A stretch of 49,411 nucleotides of DNA, from NCBI GenBank assembly GCA_010027235.1, contig RGVP01000002.1, forward strand, positions 1 through 49,411, given 5' to 3'. Shown in pieces: positions 34,342-41,828 of the stretch. The notes under the pieces are model-generated. The model did not search any database and had not been told where the DNA came from. It was given only the letters and a program-made list of their open reading frames with translations. This DNA is from a bacterium (lineage in GTDB: Bacteria > Verrucomicrobiota > Verrucomicrobiia > Opitutales > Opitutaceae). A program made the position numbers and the translations under genes. Positions within the stretch are counted from its first letter, which is position 1. Each line of letters begins with the position of its first letter.

Positions 34342-34830
34342 ATGCGTCACAACAAACACCACGCCTCCCTCGGCGTCACCCGCGAGCACCGCAAGGCGAT
34401 GCTCAGCAACATGGCCGCTTCCCTGATCGAGCACGGCAAAATCCAGACCACCCTCACGAAGGCCAAGGCCCTCCGTCCGTTCATTGAACGCGTTATTACT
34501 AAGGCTAAGAAGGCCTCGGTAGCCGCCGAAAAGAAGGATGCTCTTCATCTCCGCCGCATGGCCATGAAGGACGTTCGCGACGAGACTGCAGTTGCTAAGC
34601 TCTTTAATGAAAAGGTGAAGGAGTTCGCCAATCGCCCAGGCGGTTATACTCGTATCTACAAGCTCGGCACTCTCGGGCGCAACGACGCCGCGGAGATGGC
34701 TCAGATCGAGTTGATTAAAGCCGACGACCCCGGTTACAAGAAGACTCGCAAGCCTGCCAAGGCTAAAGCCGCTGCCGTCGTCGAGGCCGCTCCCGCCTCG
34801 CCCGCCGCCGAAACTCCTCCGACCGCCTGA
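34342..34830 (+). CDS. rplQ: 50S ribosomal protein L17 (bL17) with C-terminal tail
   Basis: L17 lies near the tunnel exit. The 162-residue product begins MRHNKHHASLGVTREHRKAM and includes LIEHGKIQTTLTKAKALRPF and GGYTRIYKLGTLGRNDAAEM. The conserved protein ends near residue 132. About 30 residues of Ala/Pro/Lys-rich tail follow. Last gene of the supercluster. Confidence 0.96.
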   Translation: MRHNKHHASLGVTREHRKAMLSNMAASLIEHGKIQTTLTKAKALRPFIERVITKAKKASVAAEKKDALHLRRMAMKDVRDETAVAKLFNEKVKEFANRPGGYTRIYKLGTLGRNDAAEMAQIELIKADDPGYKKTRKPAKAKAAAVVEAAPASPAAETPPTA

Positions 34831-34857
34831 GGCCCGCCTCGCGCTTCGAGCCGTTTC

Positions 34858-34902
34858 AACGCCGCGCCTTCCCTCCCGGGGAGGCGCGGCGTTTCTATTT
34901 TC
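34858..34902 (+). terminator. Strong intrinsic terminator after rplQ
   Basis: Arms at 34858-34873 and 34878-34893 pair over 16 bp with one G-U and a TCCC loop, followed by TCTATTTT. It ends the translation supercluster and isolates it from the downstream rhodopsin region. Confidence 0.9.
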
Positions 34903-34961
34903 CAATCAGTCCGGACGCTTGCCCGATCGGACCAACTTCGCTTCTCTACTCTCACGCCCAC

Positions 34962-35186
34962 ATGGATCTTGTTTCCGCCATGGTCATCTACAGTTGCCTC
35001 GTCGCCGCCGTTTTTCTCGGCCTATGGGGCTACTACGATCGCCGCGACCACGCCCGCTTCGAGGCCGAGCGCCGGCACGTGTCCTTCCACTGCGCGCACT
35101 GCGGTCATCTCTATTCCATCCAGGGCTCCCTGCCCAATTCAACCTGCCCTCGCTGTGGTCAGACCAACGACCGTCTCCGTTTCTGA
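34962..35186 (+). CDS. Small membrane-anchored zinc-ribbon protein
   Basis: Unknown function. The 74-residue protein has one N-terminal membrane helix (residues about 4-25, MVIYSCLVAAVFLGLWGYY), a charged linker (DRRDHARFEAERRHV) and a zinc ribbon with two CxxC knuckles, CAHCGHLY at about residue 44 and CPRCGQTN at about residue 62. The ribbon would face the cytoplasm if the positive-inside rule holds. Such proteins often act in membrane quality control or as small adaptors, but nothing specific is known here. It lies alone between the rplQ terminator and a noncoding stretch; no Shine-Dalgarno is visible. Confidence 0.75.
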   Translation: MDLVSAMVIYSCLVAAVFLGLWGYYDRRDHARFEAERRHVSFHCAHCGHLYSIQGSLPNSTCPRCGQTNDRLRF

Positions 35187-35211
35187 TCTTTTCCACGCTT
35201 CTTTTCTCGGC

Positions 35212-35373
35212 TCAGCTACGCCATTCTTCCGCCCCCGTCCCGTAGTCGATTCCGGTGTAGTTCATGGCGCCACCATTGCCTGATTGAAGAAAGCGAGGAA
35301 CCGCATCGGCAAGCGCCAGCATTTGCTCCCGCGTGTGCTTTGTTGTGGTAGTGTCCTTCGTTAAAAGGATCAT
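35212..35373 (-). CDS. Candidate small protein of 53 residues, minus strand
   Basis: No family recognised. Read on the minus strand, the frame starts at ATG 35373-35371 and ends TGA at 35214-35212. AAGGA lies 5 bases before the ATG, in a sequence (TTAACGAAGGA) that is repeated inside the gene. The product looks like a real soluble protein: a Thr-rich start, an amphipathic helix (HTREQMLALADAVPRFLQS), then a Gly-rich, acidic C-terminus (GGAMNYTGIDYGTGAEEWRS). It is convergent with the zinc-ribbon gene and divergent from the rhodopsin gene. The evidence is the good start site and non-random composition only; it could also be a remnant. Confidence 0.42.
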   Translation of the reverse strand: MILLTKDTTTTKHTREQMLALADAVPRFLQSGNGGAMNYTGIDYGTGAEEWRS

Positions 35374-35585
35374 GTTTTTCCTTCGTTAAGTGGTTATAGG
35401 CCTTATCACTAAACCAATCACCACTATCCTTCTTTTCACCCTAATTCTTCAAGCACTCTCTCTTAGTTCGGCCCCAAAAGCGGGTTACGGCGTTCAATTT
35501 AAATCAATCACGAGACGAATAAAACTTTTTTGAAAAAAATTTTGCGAAACACCACCATTTATGTTTTACCATTCTCCTACCCCTT
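35374..35585. promoter_or_regulatory. AT-rich spacer upstream of the rhodopsin gene
   Basis: About 210 bases without a gene separate the small minus-strand frame from the rhodopsin start. The last 80 bases are strongly AT-rich, with runs such as CTTTTTTGAAAAAAATTTT. A promoter for the rhodopsin must lie here, but I could not place a convincing -35/-10 pair. An 11-base direct repeat, TCCTTCGTTAA, occurs at 35354-35364 and 35379-35389, 25 bases apart, and may be a binding site or a duplicated translation signal for the opposite strand. Confidence 0.4.
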
Positions 35586-36386
35586 ATGCAAAACCCCATA
35601 AACAAAATCGTAATTAAAACTCCATTACTGGCACTTGCTGCCCTTTTAGTTCCTTCGAAGGCATTTGCCTCTTCTGGAACTATTTTGCAATCGAATGATT
35701 TCGTTGGCGTATCATTTTGGATGATTTCAATGGCGCTCGTTGCCGCCACTGCCTTCTTCTTCGTCGAAACCCAACGCGTAACTGCAAAATGGAAGACTTC
35801 GCTGACGGTATCCGGCTTGGTGACTTTGGTGGCGGCGTGGCACTACTTCTACATGCGGGACGTCTGGGTGAACACTGGTTCCACTCCGACGGTGTATCGT
35901 TACATCGACTGGATGATCACCGTTCCACTGCTTATCGTGGAATTCTACTTGATTCTCTCGGCGATTACTAAAGTTCCCGCCGGCATTTTCTGGAGACTTA
36001 TTTTCGGGGCTCTCTTCATGCTTGTCTTCGGGTTCTTGGGCGAAGCCGGCTATATGGCCGTTTTGCCGGCGTTCATCTTTAGTATGGCCGGTTGGTTTTT
36101 CATTATTTGGGAGATTTATGGCGGTCAGGCTGGAAAAATCAACGCGGAGTCATCCCCCCCATCGGTTCAGTCTGCGTTTAAGCTCATGCGTTCCATCGTG
36201 GTTCTCGGTTGGGCTATTTATCCTATTGGTTATTTCCTAGGTTATCTCACCGGATCAGGCCCAGAGAGCAGCATGAAAACTCTCAACATCGTTTATAACC
36301 TTGCAGATGTCGTTAACAAAATCGGCTTTGGCGTCATCATTTGGACTGTTGCCGTTTCTGAATCGGATAAGTTAGCCGCTAAGTAA
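35586..36386 (+). CDS. Proteorhodopsin-type light-driven proton pump
   Basis: This 266-residue, seven-helix retinal protein should pump protons outwards in light. A cleavable signal peptide (about residues 1-29, ending KAFA/S) precedes the helices, as in proteorhodopsins. Key residues by alignment with green proteorhodopsin are: His86 (the His75 partner), Asp108 (proton acceptor, D97), Thr112 (T101) and Glu119 (donor, E108), giving the DTE pump motif in RYIDWMITVPLLIVEFY; and Lys245 in DVVNKIGFG as retinal Schiff-base site. Leu116 matches L105, predicting green-absorbing pigment. Phe163 fills the place of the glycine that opens the carotenoid window in xanthorhodopsin, so an antenna is unlikely. 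Codon use is more AT-rich than in the ribosomal genes. Genes for retinal synthesis follow directly. Confidence 0.97.
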   Translation: MQNPINKIVIKTPLLALAALLVPSKAFASSGTILQSNDFVGVSFWMISMALVAATAFFFVETQRVTAKWKTSLTVSGLVTLVAAWHYFYMRDVWVNTGSTPTVYRYIDWMITVPLLIVEFYLILSAITKVPAGIFWRLIFGALFMLVFGFLGEAGYMAVLPAFIFSMAGWFFIIWEIYGGQAGKINAESSPPSVQSAFKLMRSIVVLGWAIYPIGYFLGYLTGSGPESSMKTLNIVYNLADVVNKIGFGVIIWTVAVSESDKLAAK

Positions 36387-36406
36387 CGCGGCTATTTAAC
36401 ACCTAC

Positions 36407-36435
36407 CAGACCACCATATTTTCGATGGTGGTTTG
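36407..36435 (+). terminator. Hairpin between the rhodopsin gene and crtE
   Basis: CAGACCACCAT and ATGGTGGTTTG pair over 11 bp with one G-U around a 7-base loop, 20 bases after the rhodopsin stop. The T-run is short and lies within the stem. Partial termination here would make much more opsin mRNA than carotenoid mRNA. It covers an in-frame TTG upstream of crtE, which argues for the later ATG start. Confidence 0.5.
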
Positions 36436-36459
36436 GTTAATTCGGTTCGGTATTTCGTC

Positions 36460-37347
36460 ATGAGTTCACCCATGAGAGTTGCTGGGTTGGTTGAAACTCC
36501 TTCGTTCGAGCCAGAACTCGCCGAACTTGAGCAGTTCATGATTGCCGAGTTATCTGTCGCCGAAAAGTCTTCGACTCACCTCTCTTCTGCAGTTCAAGCC
36601 GCTCTAAATCATCTTGCCTCTGGCGGCCAGCGCGTCCGGGCCCGCCTAGGAATTGAAGCATCCGAAAGGCTGGGTCTTGCAAAAGACGACTGTATTATCA
36701 TCGGAGCCACCGCTGAACTCCTTCACAATGCATCTTTAATTCACGACGACCTGCAGGATGGAGGCATGATCCGCCGAGGCCAACCCACCGTGCTTGCCGC
36801 TTTCGGCGCAGATGTGGCGATTCTTTCCGGCGATTTGCTCTTGTCGTCGGCTTACTCTGCGATCGCACAGTTTTCGCGACCCTCGATGATCGGCGAGATG
36901 ACTCGCCTTGTCCACCGGCGGACTGCTCAAGTGATTCGTGGCCAATGCGGCGACATTTCAGCTCGCACGCATGCGGTCAGCGACACTGCACGCTATGAGC
37001 AAATTGTCGCCGGTAAATCTGGCGCCCTACTCAGTTTGCCGCTGGAACTGGCCTTGCTGGGAGCGGGCTTTCGCGATGCATTAGGCCTAGCGCAAGAAGC
37101 GGCAGAGTCGTTTGGGATAGGTTATCAAATTGTGGACGATCTCCACGACGCTGCTAGTGACGGGCAATTCACACTAAACCTGCTAAATGTCCTCTCCGCG
37201 GGACATTCCGAGGATGACGCCAATCGCCTTGCGCGCGAGATTGGAACGAGACATCTGCAATTTGCGATTTCAGCGGCAAACCGCCTGCCGAGGGGAGCTG
37301 GAGAATTGCTGGGAAAATTGGCCCGCGCTTTGAGCGAACGCCTCTAG
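36460..37347 (+). CDS. crtE: Polyprenyl diphosphate synthase, probable GGPP synthase
   Basis: The 295-residue trans-prenyltransferase should condense isopentenyl diphosphate units to geranylgeranyl diphosphate for carotenoid synthesis. The first Asp-rich motif is DDLQD at residues 96-100, followed by the RRGQPT diphosphate-binding stretch; the second is DDLHD at residues 226-230. Start ATG 36460 is preferred; a TTG at 36433 would add nine residues but falls in a hairpin. Chain length cannot be read with certainty by eye (FPP or GGPP), and the assignment as crtE rests on the adjacent phytoene synthase and desaturase. Confidence 0.88.
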   Translation: MSSPMRVAGLVETPSFEPELAELEQFMIAELSVAEKSSTHLSSAVQAALNHLASGGQRVRARLGIEASERLGLAKDDCIIIGATAELLHNASLIHDDLQDGGMIRRGQPTVLAAFGADVAILSGDLLLSSAYSAIAQFSRPSMIGEMTRLVHRRTAQVIRGQCGDISARTHAVSDTARYEQIVAGKSGALLSLPLELALLGAGFRDALGLAQEAAESFGIGYQIVDDLHDAASDGQFTLNLLNVLSAGHSEDDANRLAREIGTRHLQFAISAANRLPRGAGELLGKLARALSERL

Positions 37348-37365
37348 TCCGCAGAAACGAACGCG

Positions 37366-38853
37366 ATGAAGGCGATCGTTATCGGGGCAGGATTTGGGGG
37401 TATGGCGTCGGCTTTACGCCTGCGCGCCAAAGGCTACGATGTAAAGCTGATCGACCGTTGCCCGATGCTTGGCGGGCGCGCCCAAGTTTTTGAGCACGAG
37501 GGCTTCCGACACGACGCTGGGCCTACAGTTATCACGGCGCCGTTTCTTTTGGAGGAACTCTTTGGTCTGTTTGGTGAGCGGCTTGAGGACTCCCTGAGTT
37601 TAGTCCCGTTGCAACCATGGTATCGATTCGAGTTTTCCGATGGCGACCACTTCGACTACGGCGGCACACTCGATAAGACACTTGCCGAAATCAACCGGAT
37701 CGAACCGCGGGACCAAAAGGGTTACCTCGCTCTTCTGGCCCATTCTCGCCGTATTTTCGACGTTGGGTTTACCGAGCTTTCAGCGCAGCCATTTGACCGC
37801 TTCACGACCATGCTGAGGCAAGTTCCGCGCTTGGTCGGTTTGCGCAACTATGAAACGGTTTGGAGCATGGTGCGGCGCCACCTTTGTAGCGAAAAGCTGC
37901 GCCAGGCCTTTTCGATTCAACCCCTACTGGTGGGGGGGAATCCGTTCGATACGACGAGCATTTACGGGCTGATCCATTTTCTCGAACGCGCCTATGGAGT
38001 TCACTTTGCCATGGGCGGAACTGGGGCGGTAACAGCCGCACTTGGCGCTCTGATAAAGCGCCACGGCATCGAAATCCAACTCGGCACCACGGTGGATTCC
38101 GTAGTCATTCAAAACGGCCGGGCCACGGGTATCCGCTTGGAAAACGGAACAGACCTAGAGGCCGACGTCGTTGTCTCCAATGCGGATGCCGCGCACCTTT
38201 ACCGCAAGATGATCCCTCCCTCGCAGCAAAGGGTGTCAACCCGCATCAAGCTCGCGGCGGCACATTATTCCATGGGGCTATTCGTGCTCTATTTTGGAAC
38301 CACCCGAACCTATCCCGAAGTAGCTCATCATACCATTTGGATGGGTCCGCGCTACCGCGAACTCCTTGACGATATTTTTCACCGTAAAATTCTGGCGGAC
38401 GACTTCTCTCTTTATTTACACCGCCCGACGGCGACGGATCCGAGTTTCGCGCCCGCAGGGTGCGATAGTTTTTATGTGCTATGTCCGGTGCCAAACCAGC
38501 AGGCAAATCTCGACTGGGCCGCAGAGGCACCTCGGTTGCGCAACCGTATTGTGGCCGCCCTTGACCGCACTATACTCCCTGGACTGTGTGAAACTATCAC
38601 GGCTGATTTTTACAAAACGCCGGACGACTTCGCCGGTGACTACCTAAGCGTGCACGGAGCGGGCTTTTCGATCGCGCCGCTTTTTCGGCAATCGGCTTGG
38701 TTTCGATTTCATAACCGCGCCGAAGGTATCGAAAACCTCTATCTTACGGGCGCCGGAACCCACCCCGGCGCCGGATTACCGGGCGTTTTATGTTCTGCCA
38801 AGGTGGTTGATGCTCTCATTCCGGAGGCGCGGCGGGAGTCCGCCACCGAATGA
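37366..38853 (+). CDS. crtI: Phytoene desaturase (lycopene-forming type)
   Basis: This FAD-dependent, membrane-associated enzyme introduces double bonds into phytoene to give lycopene. The 495-residue protein has the N-terminal dinucleotide fold (AIVIGAGFGGMASALRLRAK, with GxGxxG at residues 7-12), CPMLGGRAQVFEHEGFRHDA, and the C-terminal family signature LYLTGAGTHPGAGLPGVLCS. Length is normal for CrtI. It starts 18 bases after crtE, and its stop overlaps the ATG of crtB (ATGA). Desaturases making neurosporene look the same by eye, but the following lycopene cyclase supports lycopene. Confidence 0.95.
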   Translation: MKAIVIGAGFGGMASALRLRAKGYDVKLIDRCPMLGGRAQVFEHEGFRHDAGPTVITAPFLLEELFGLFGERLEDSLSLVPLQPWYRFEFSDGDHFDYGGTLDKTLAEINRIEPRDQKGYLALLAHSRRIFDVGFTELSAQPFDRFTTMLRQVPRLVGLRNYETVWSMVRRHLCSEKLRQAFSIQPLLVGGNPFDTTSIYGLIHFLERAYGVHFAMGGTGAVTAALGALIKRHGIEIQLGTTVDSVVIQNGRATGIRLENGTDLEADVVVSNADAAHLYRKMIPPSQQRVSTRIKLAAAHYSMGLFVLYFGTTRTYPEVAHHTIWMGPRYRELLDDIFHRKILADDFSLYLHRPTATDPSFAPAGCDSFYVLCPVPNQQANLDWAAEAPRLRNRIVAALDRTILPGLCETITADFYKTPDDFAGDYLSVHGAGFSIAPLFRQSAWFRFHNRAEGIENLYLTGAGTHPGAGLPGVLCSAKVVDALIPEARRESATE

Positions 38854-39779
38854 CCGCGACGCCCGACTGCGCCCTCGGCCGGGCGGATCAAGCCCTCGCG
38901 CGGCAGGGGCGAAGTTTTCACTGGGCGCGCATGTTTCTGTCTTCGCGCCATGCCGCGCGGGCGACGCGACTTTATGGATTTTGCCGCGGTCTCGACGACC
39001 TGGCCGACGATGCTGGGGCGGCATCAGACCCTGGGGATGCCCTCGATCGGATTCGCGCCGCGCTTTCGATCGGAAGTTCCGCCGACGGTGACATCGCGGA
39101 CGGAATCGAGTTATTTCGCGAGTGTTCCATTTCACTTGAGATTCCCAACGCGCTGCTCGACGGCCTGATCTCGGACCTCGGTGTGGTGCGAATGCAGGAT
39201 TCCGGGGAACTGCTGCGCTATGCCTATCGCGTCGCAGGCACGGTCGGTCTCATGATGTGTGGAGCCTTGGACGTGGATCATCCGGCGGCCCGGCCCCACG
39301 CCATCGATCTGGGTATTGCCATGCAACTGACCAATATCTGCCGCGATGTCACCGAGGATGCACAGGCAAGGCGGCGTTACCTACCGGCTAACCTGATCGG
39401 AGGGGCTGAACCGGTCCAGTTGATTTCGCCCGACGAAGTTCTGCAGGCGCGCATCCGCGACACCGTCCGCGACCTCCTCGATTTAGCCGACCAATTTTAC
39501 GCGAGCGGCGAAGCCGGTTTATCCTACCTTCCGCTACGCGCGCGCCTCGGCATTCTTGTGGCCGCGCGGGTTTATCGGGCCATCGGCACACGCTTGCGAG
39601 GGGAGAATTTTTCCACGTGGACCGGCCGGGTGTTTGTCTCGGATGCAAGCAAAGTTTTGATCACGGTCGGCGTATTTCTTACTCTCCCCCTTAACCGCAC
39701 ATTTTGGAGGCCTCTACCGCACCAAGCTACGCTGCACGCGGCGCTGGACGGTTTGCCGGGTGCCCATGCCCAGCCATGA
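38850..39779 (+). CDS. crtB: Phytoene synthase
   Basis: CrtB joins two geranylgeranyl diphosphates head to head into phytoene, the committed carotenoid step. The 309-residue protein has both Asp-rich motifs of the squalene/phytoene synthase family: DDLADD at residues 49-54 (after YGFCRGL) and DVTED at residues 166-170, within the stretch QLTNICRDVTEDAQARRRYL. RVAGTVGLMM is also typical. It overlaps crtI and crtY by four bases on either side, so the three are translated together. Confidence 0.95.
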   Translation: MTATPDCALGRADQALARQGRSFHWARMFLSSRHAARATRLYGFCRGLDDLADDAGAASDPGDALDRIRAALSIGSSADGDIADGIELFRECSISLEIPNALLDGLISDLGVVRMQDSGELLRYAYRVAGTVGLMMCGALDVDHPAARPHAIDLGIAMQLTNICRDVTEDAQARRRYLPANLIGGAEPVQLISPDEVLQARIRDTVRDLLDLADQFYASGEAGLSYLPLRARLGILVAARVYRAIGTRLRGENFSTWTGRVFVSDASKVLITVGVFLTLPLNRTFWRPLPHQATLHAALDGLPGAHAQP

Positions 39780-40921
39780 AGCCCGGCGACGATCTCGTGA
39801 TCTTGGGCGGTGGTTGCGCAGGCCTTAGTCTGGCCATGCGACTCGCCCAACTGGGCGAACAATGCCCGCAAACCATCATTATCGAGCCACGCGATAGCTA
39901 TGCAAACGACCGCACTTGGTGCTTTTGGGATACCGCATCGGCCCAACACACCTCGCTCGTTCGGCACCGCTGGAATCGCTTTGAAGTGATGTCTGAGAAC
40001 CGGCGTCTTGAAGTTGATTGCACGGCTTCACCGTATGCGATGATCCCGGCATCTGCGTTTTATGAGACCGCACTCAAGGCAGTCGCGAGCAATAGCCGCC
40101 TCCGTTTACTCACCGGAGAGAGATTAGATGGTGAGCCTGTCCGGCGTGGCGATCGCTGGGAAATCACAACCGCTCAGGGGGTGTTTACGCCCCGATGGAT
40201 TGTGGACACCCGTCCCACCCGTCCGCCCCGGTGCGGCGACGCGCTTTTATGGCAGTCATTCCTCGGTCACGAAATCCTCTGTGAAACGGCGTGCTTTAAT
40301 CCAGCTTGCGCCACGCTCATGGACTTTCTGCCCGGAACCGGCCAACGGATCATGTTCCTTTATTTGCTGCCCACCACGGAGCGACAGGCCTTGGTCGAGG
40401 TGACCTCATTTGCACCGGACCCCCTTGGGCCGGATAGCCTGCAACCGATGCTTACGAACGCGCTCGCCGCGAGGCTTAAGATCGCACTGCCACAGGTGAT
40501 TCGCACCGAATCGGGTTCGCTGCCCATGGGACTTTCCACGGTTCAAGCCCCGCCTCATCCCGATTGGATTCGCGCCGGCCTCACCGGAGGCGCTGCGCGG
40601 CCCGCTTCGGGCTTCGCGTTTCAGCGAATCCAGCGGTGGGCCGACCAATGTGCCGGCCAACTTGCCCAAGGGCTGCGGCCCTGCGCGCAGCCTGCCGACC
40701 CGCGGCGAATACGCGCGATGGATGATCTATTTCTGCGAGTTTTACGGCGATATCCAGAAGCTGCCCCCGACCTTTTCATGCGACTCTTTGCGATGCGCGA
40801 CACCTCCGCCATGGTTCGATTCATGAGCGATTGCCCTCGCTGGGTAGATTATTGTCATATCATACGTGCGTTACCCCCCGGCCTATTTCTGAGGGAGCTT
40901 GGGAAAACCCTGCTTTCATGA
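39776..40921 (+). CDS. crtY: Lycopene beta-cyclase
   Basis: CrtY closes the beta-ionone rings on both ends of lycopene to give beta-carotene. The 381-residue product starts at ATG 39776, overlapping the crtB stop. It has the FAD-binding start DLVILGGGCAGLSLAMRLAQ, DRTWCFW, the DTRPTRPP stretch after the second dinucleotide-associated region, and the C-terminal LFLRVLRRYPEAAPDLFMRL. These are features of the CrtY/CrtL family, not of the heterodimeric or membrane-type cyclases. Confidence 0.93.
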   Translation: MKPGDDLVILGGGCAGLSLAMRLAQLGEQCPQTIIIEPRDSYANDRTWCFWDTASAQHTSLVRHRWNRFEVMSENRRLEVDCTASPYAMIPASAFYETALKAVASNSRLRLLTGERLDGEPVRRGDRWEITTAQGVFTPRWIVDTRPTRPPRCGDALLWQSFLGHEILCETACFNPACATLMDFLPGTGQRIMFLYLLPTTERQALVEVTSFAPDPLGPDSLQPMLTNALAARLKIALPQVIRTESGSLPMGLSTVQAPPHPDWIRAGLTGGAARPASGFAFQRIQRWADQCAGQLAQGLRPCAQPADPRRIRAMDDLFLRVLRRYPEAAPDLFMRLFAMRDTSAMVRFMSDCPRWVDYCHIIRALPPGLFLRELGKTLLS

Positions 40922-40943
40922 AAAAATTCCACTCAAAATCATT

Positions 40944-41828
40944 ATGAACGCGCTACGCATTCAGGGACTTTTTTTTACCTCAGGCGCAGCGCTAGTGACC
41001 CTTGGTTCGCTTTGGCTGGGCCGGCTTCCGCCTCAGGTTGAATTGATCGTGGTTGCCGTATTGATCTTGGTGCTCGGCGTGCCCCATGGGGCGCTTGATA
41101 CGATTTTCGCCAAGCAACTCTACAGCATTCGAACGCTGACCGGATGGCTGCAGTTTGCCCTTCTATACGTCTTACTGGCGGCTTTGGTCGTAGGGTTGTG
41201 GCTCTGGCAACCCGGCCTCTTTTTGCTGGGGTTCCTAATCATTTCCGCCGTCCATTTCTCCGGCGATCCACTTCCGCCTACACCGTGGCCGTCGCGCATG
41301 CTCTACGGCGGCAGTGTGATTCTGCTGCCAACGCTTTGGCACGCGCCGGAAATCGGCAGGCTTTTTGGTTTGCTCGTGGGCGACCACACGTCGTCGTCTC
41401 TGGTTCCTTGGTTACGGTTGCTCGCTTGGCCTTGGCTGGCCGGGCTTACGGTCTCCCTGCTCTGGCAAATCCGAAGAGATATCTGGACCTCATTGGAAAT
41501 TGCCGCCGCCGGCGCACTTGCGCTCGCTGCACCGCCGTTGGTTGCCTTTGTCGTTTGCTTCTGCGGCATGCACAGCTCCCGCCATATTTTGAGGACGATG
41601 AGCTTTTCCGGCCGGTCCTCTTGGCGTTATGTCGCTGGGGCGGCATTGCTGCCGATGCTGGGTGTGCTGTTGGGCTCTGGATTGGCCTGGGGTTTTCTCC
41701 GTGACACCGCGATTGATGCGCGGGTGATACAAGTGGTTTTTGTCGGGTTAGCCGCATTGACCGTTCCTCATATGGTATTGGTAGAAAGGGTGCGTCTCTC
41801 GGGTTGGACTCGGAAGATGCCAGATTAA
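40944..41828 (+). CDS. blh: Beta-carotene 15,15'-dioxygenase, Brp/Blh family
   Basis: Blh is an integral membrane non-haem iron enzyme that cleaves beta-carotene into two retinal molecules, the chromophore for the rhodopsin encoded upstream. The 294-residue protein starts at ATG 40944 (MNALRIQGLFFTSGAALVTL), 22 bases after crtY; a TTG 45 bases upstream is less likely. The four iron-binding histidines of the family match His48 (GVPHGALD), His104 (SAVHFSGDP), His210 and His214 (CGMHSSRH). Several hydrophobic helices span the protein. This completes the set opsin, crtE, crtI, crtB, crtY, blh. Confidence 0.94.
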   Translation: MNALRIQGLFFTSGAALVTLGSLWLGRLPPQVELIVVAVLILVLGVPHGALDTIFAKQLYSIRTLTGWLQFALLYVLLAALVVGLWLWQPGLFLLGFLIISAVHFSGDPLPPTPWPSRMLYGGSVILLPTLWHAPEIGRLFGLLVGDHTSSSLVPWLRLLAWPWLAGLTVSLLWQIRRDIWTSLEIAAAGALALAAPPLVAFVVCFCGMHSSRHILRTMSFSGRSSWRYVAGAALLPMLGVLLGSGLAWGFLRDTAIDARVIQVVFVGLAALTVPHMVLVERVRLSGWTRKMPD

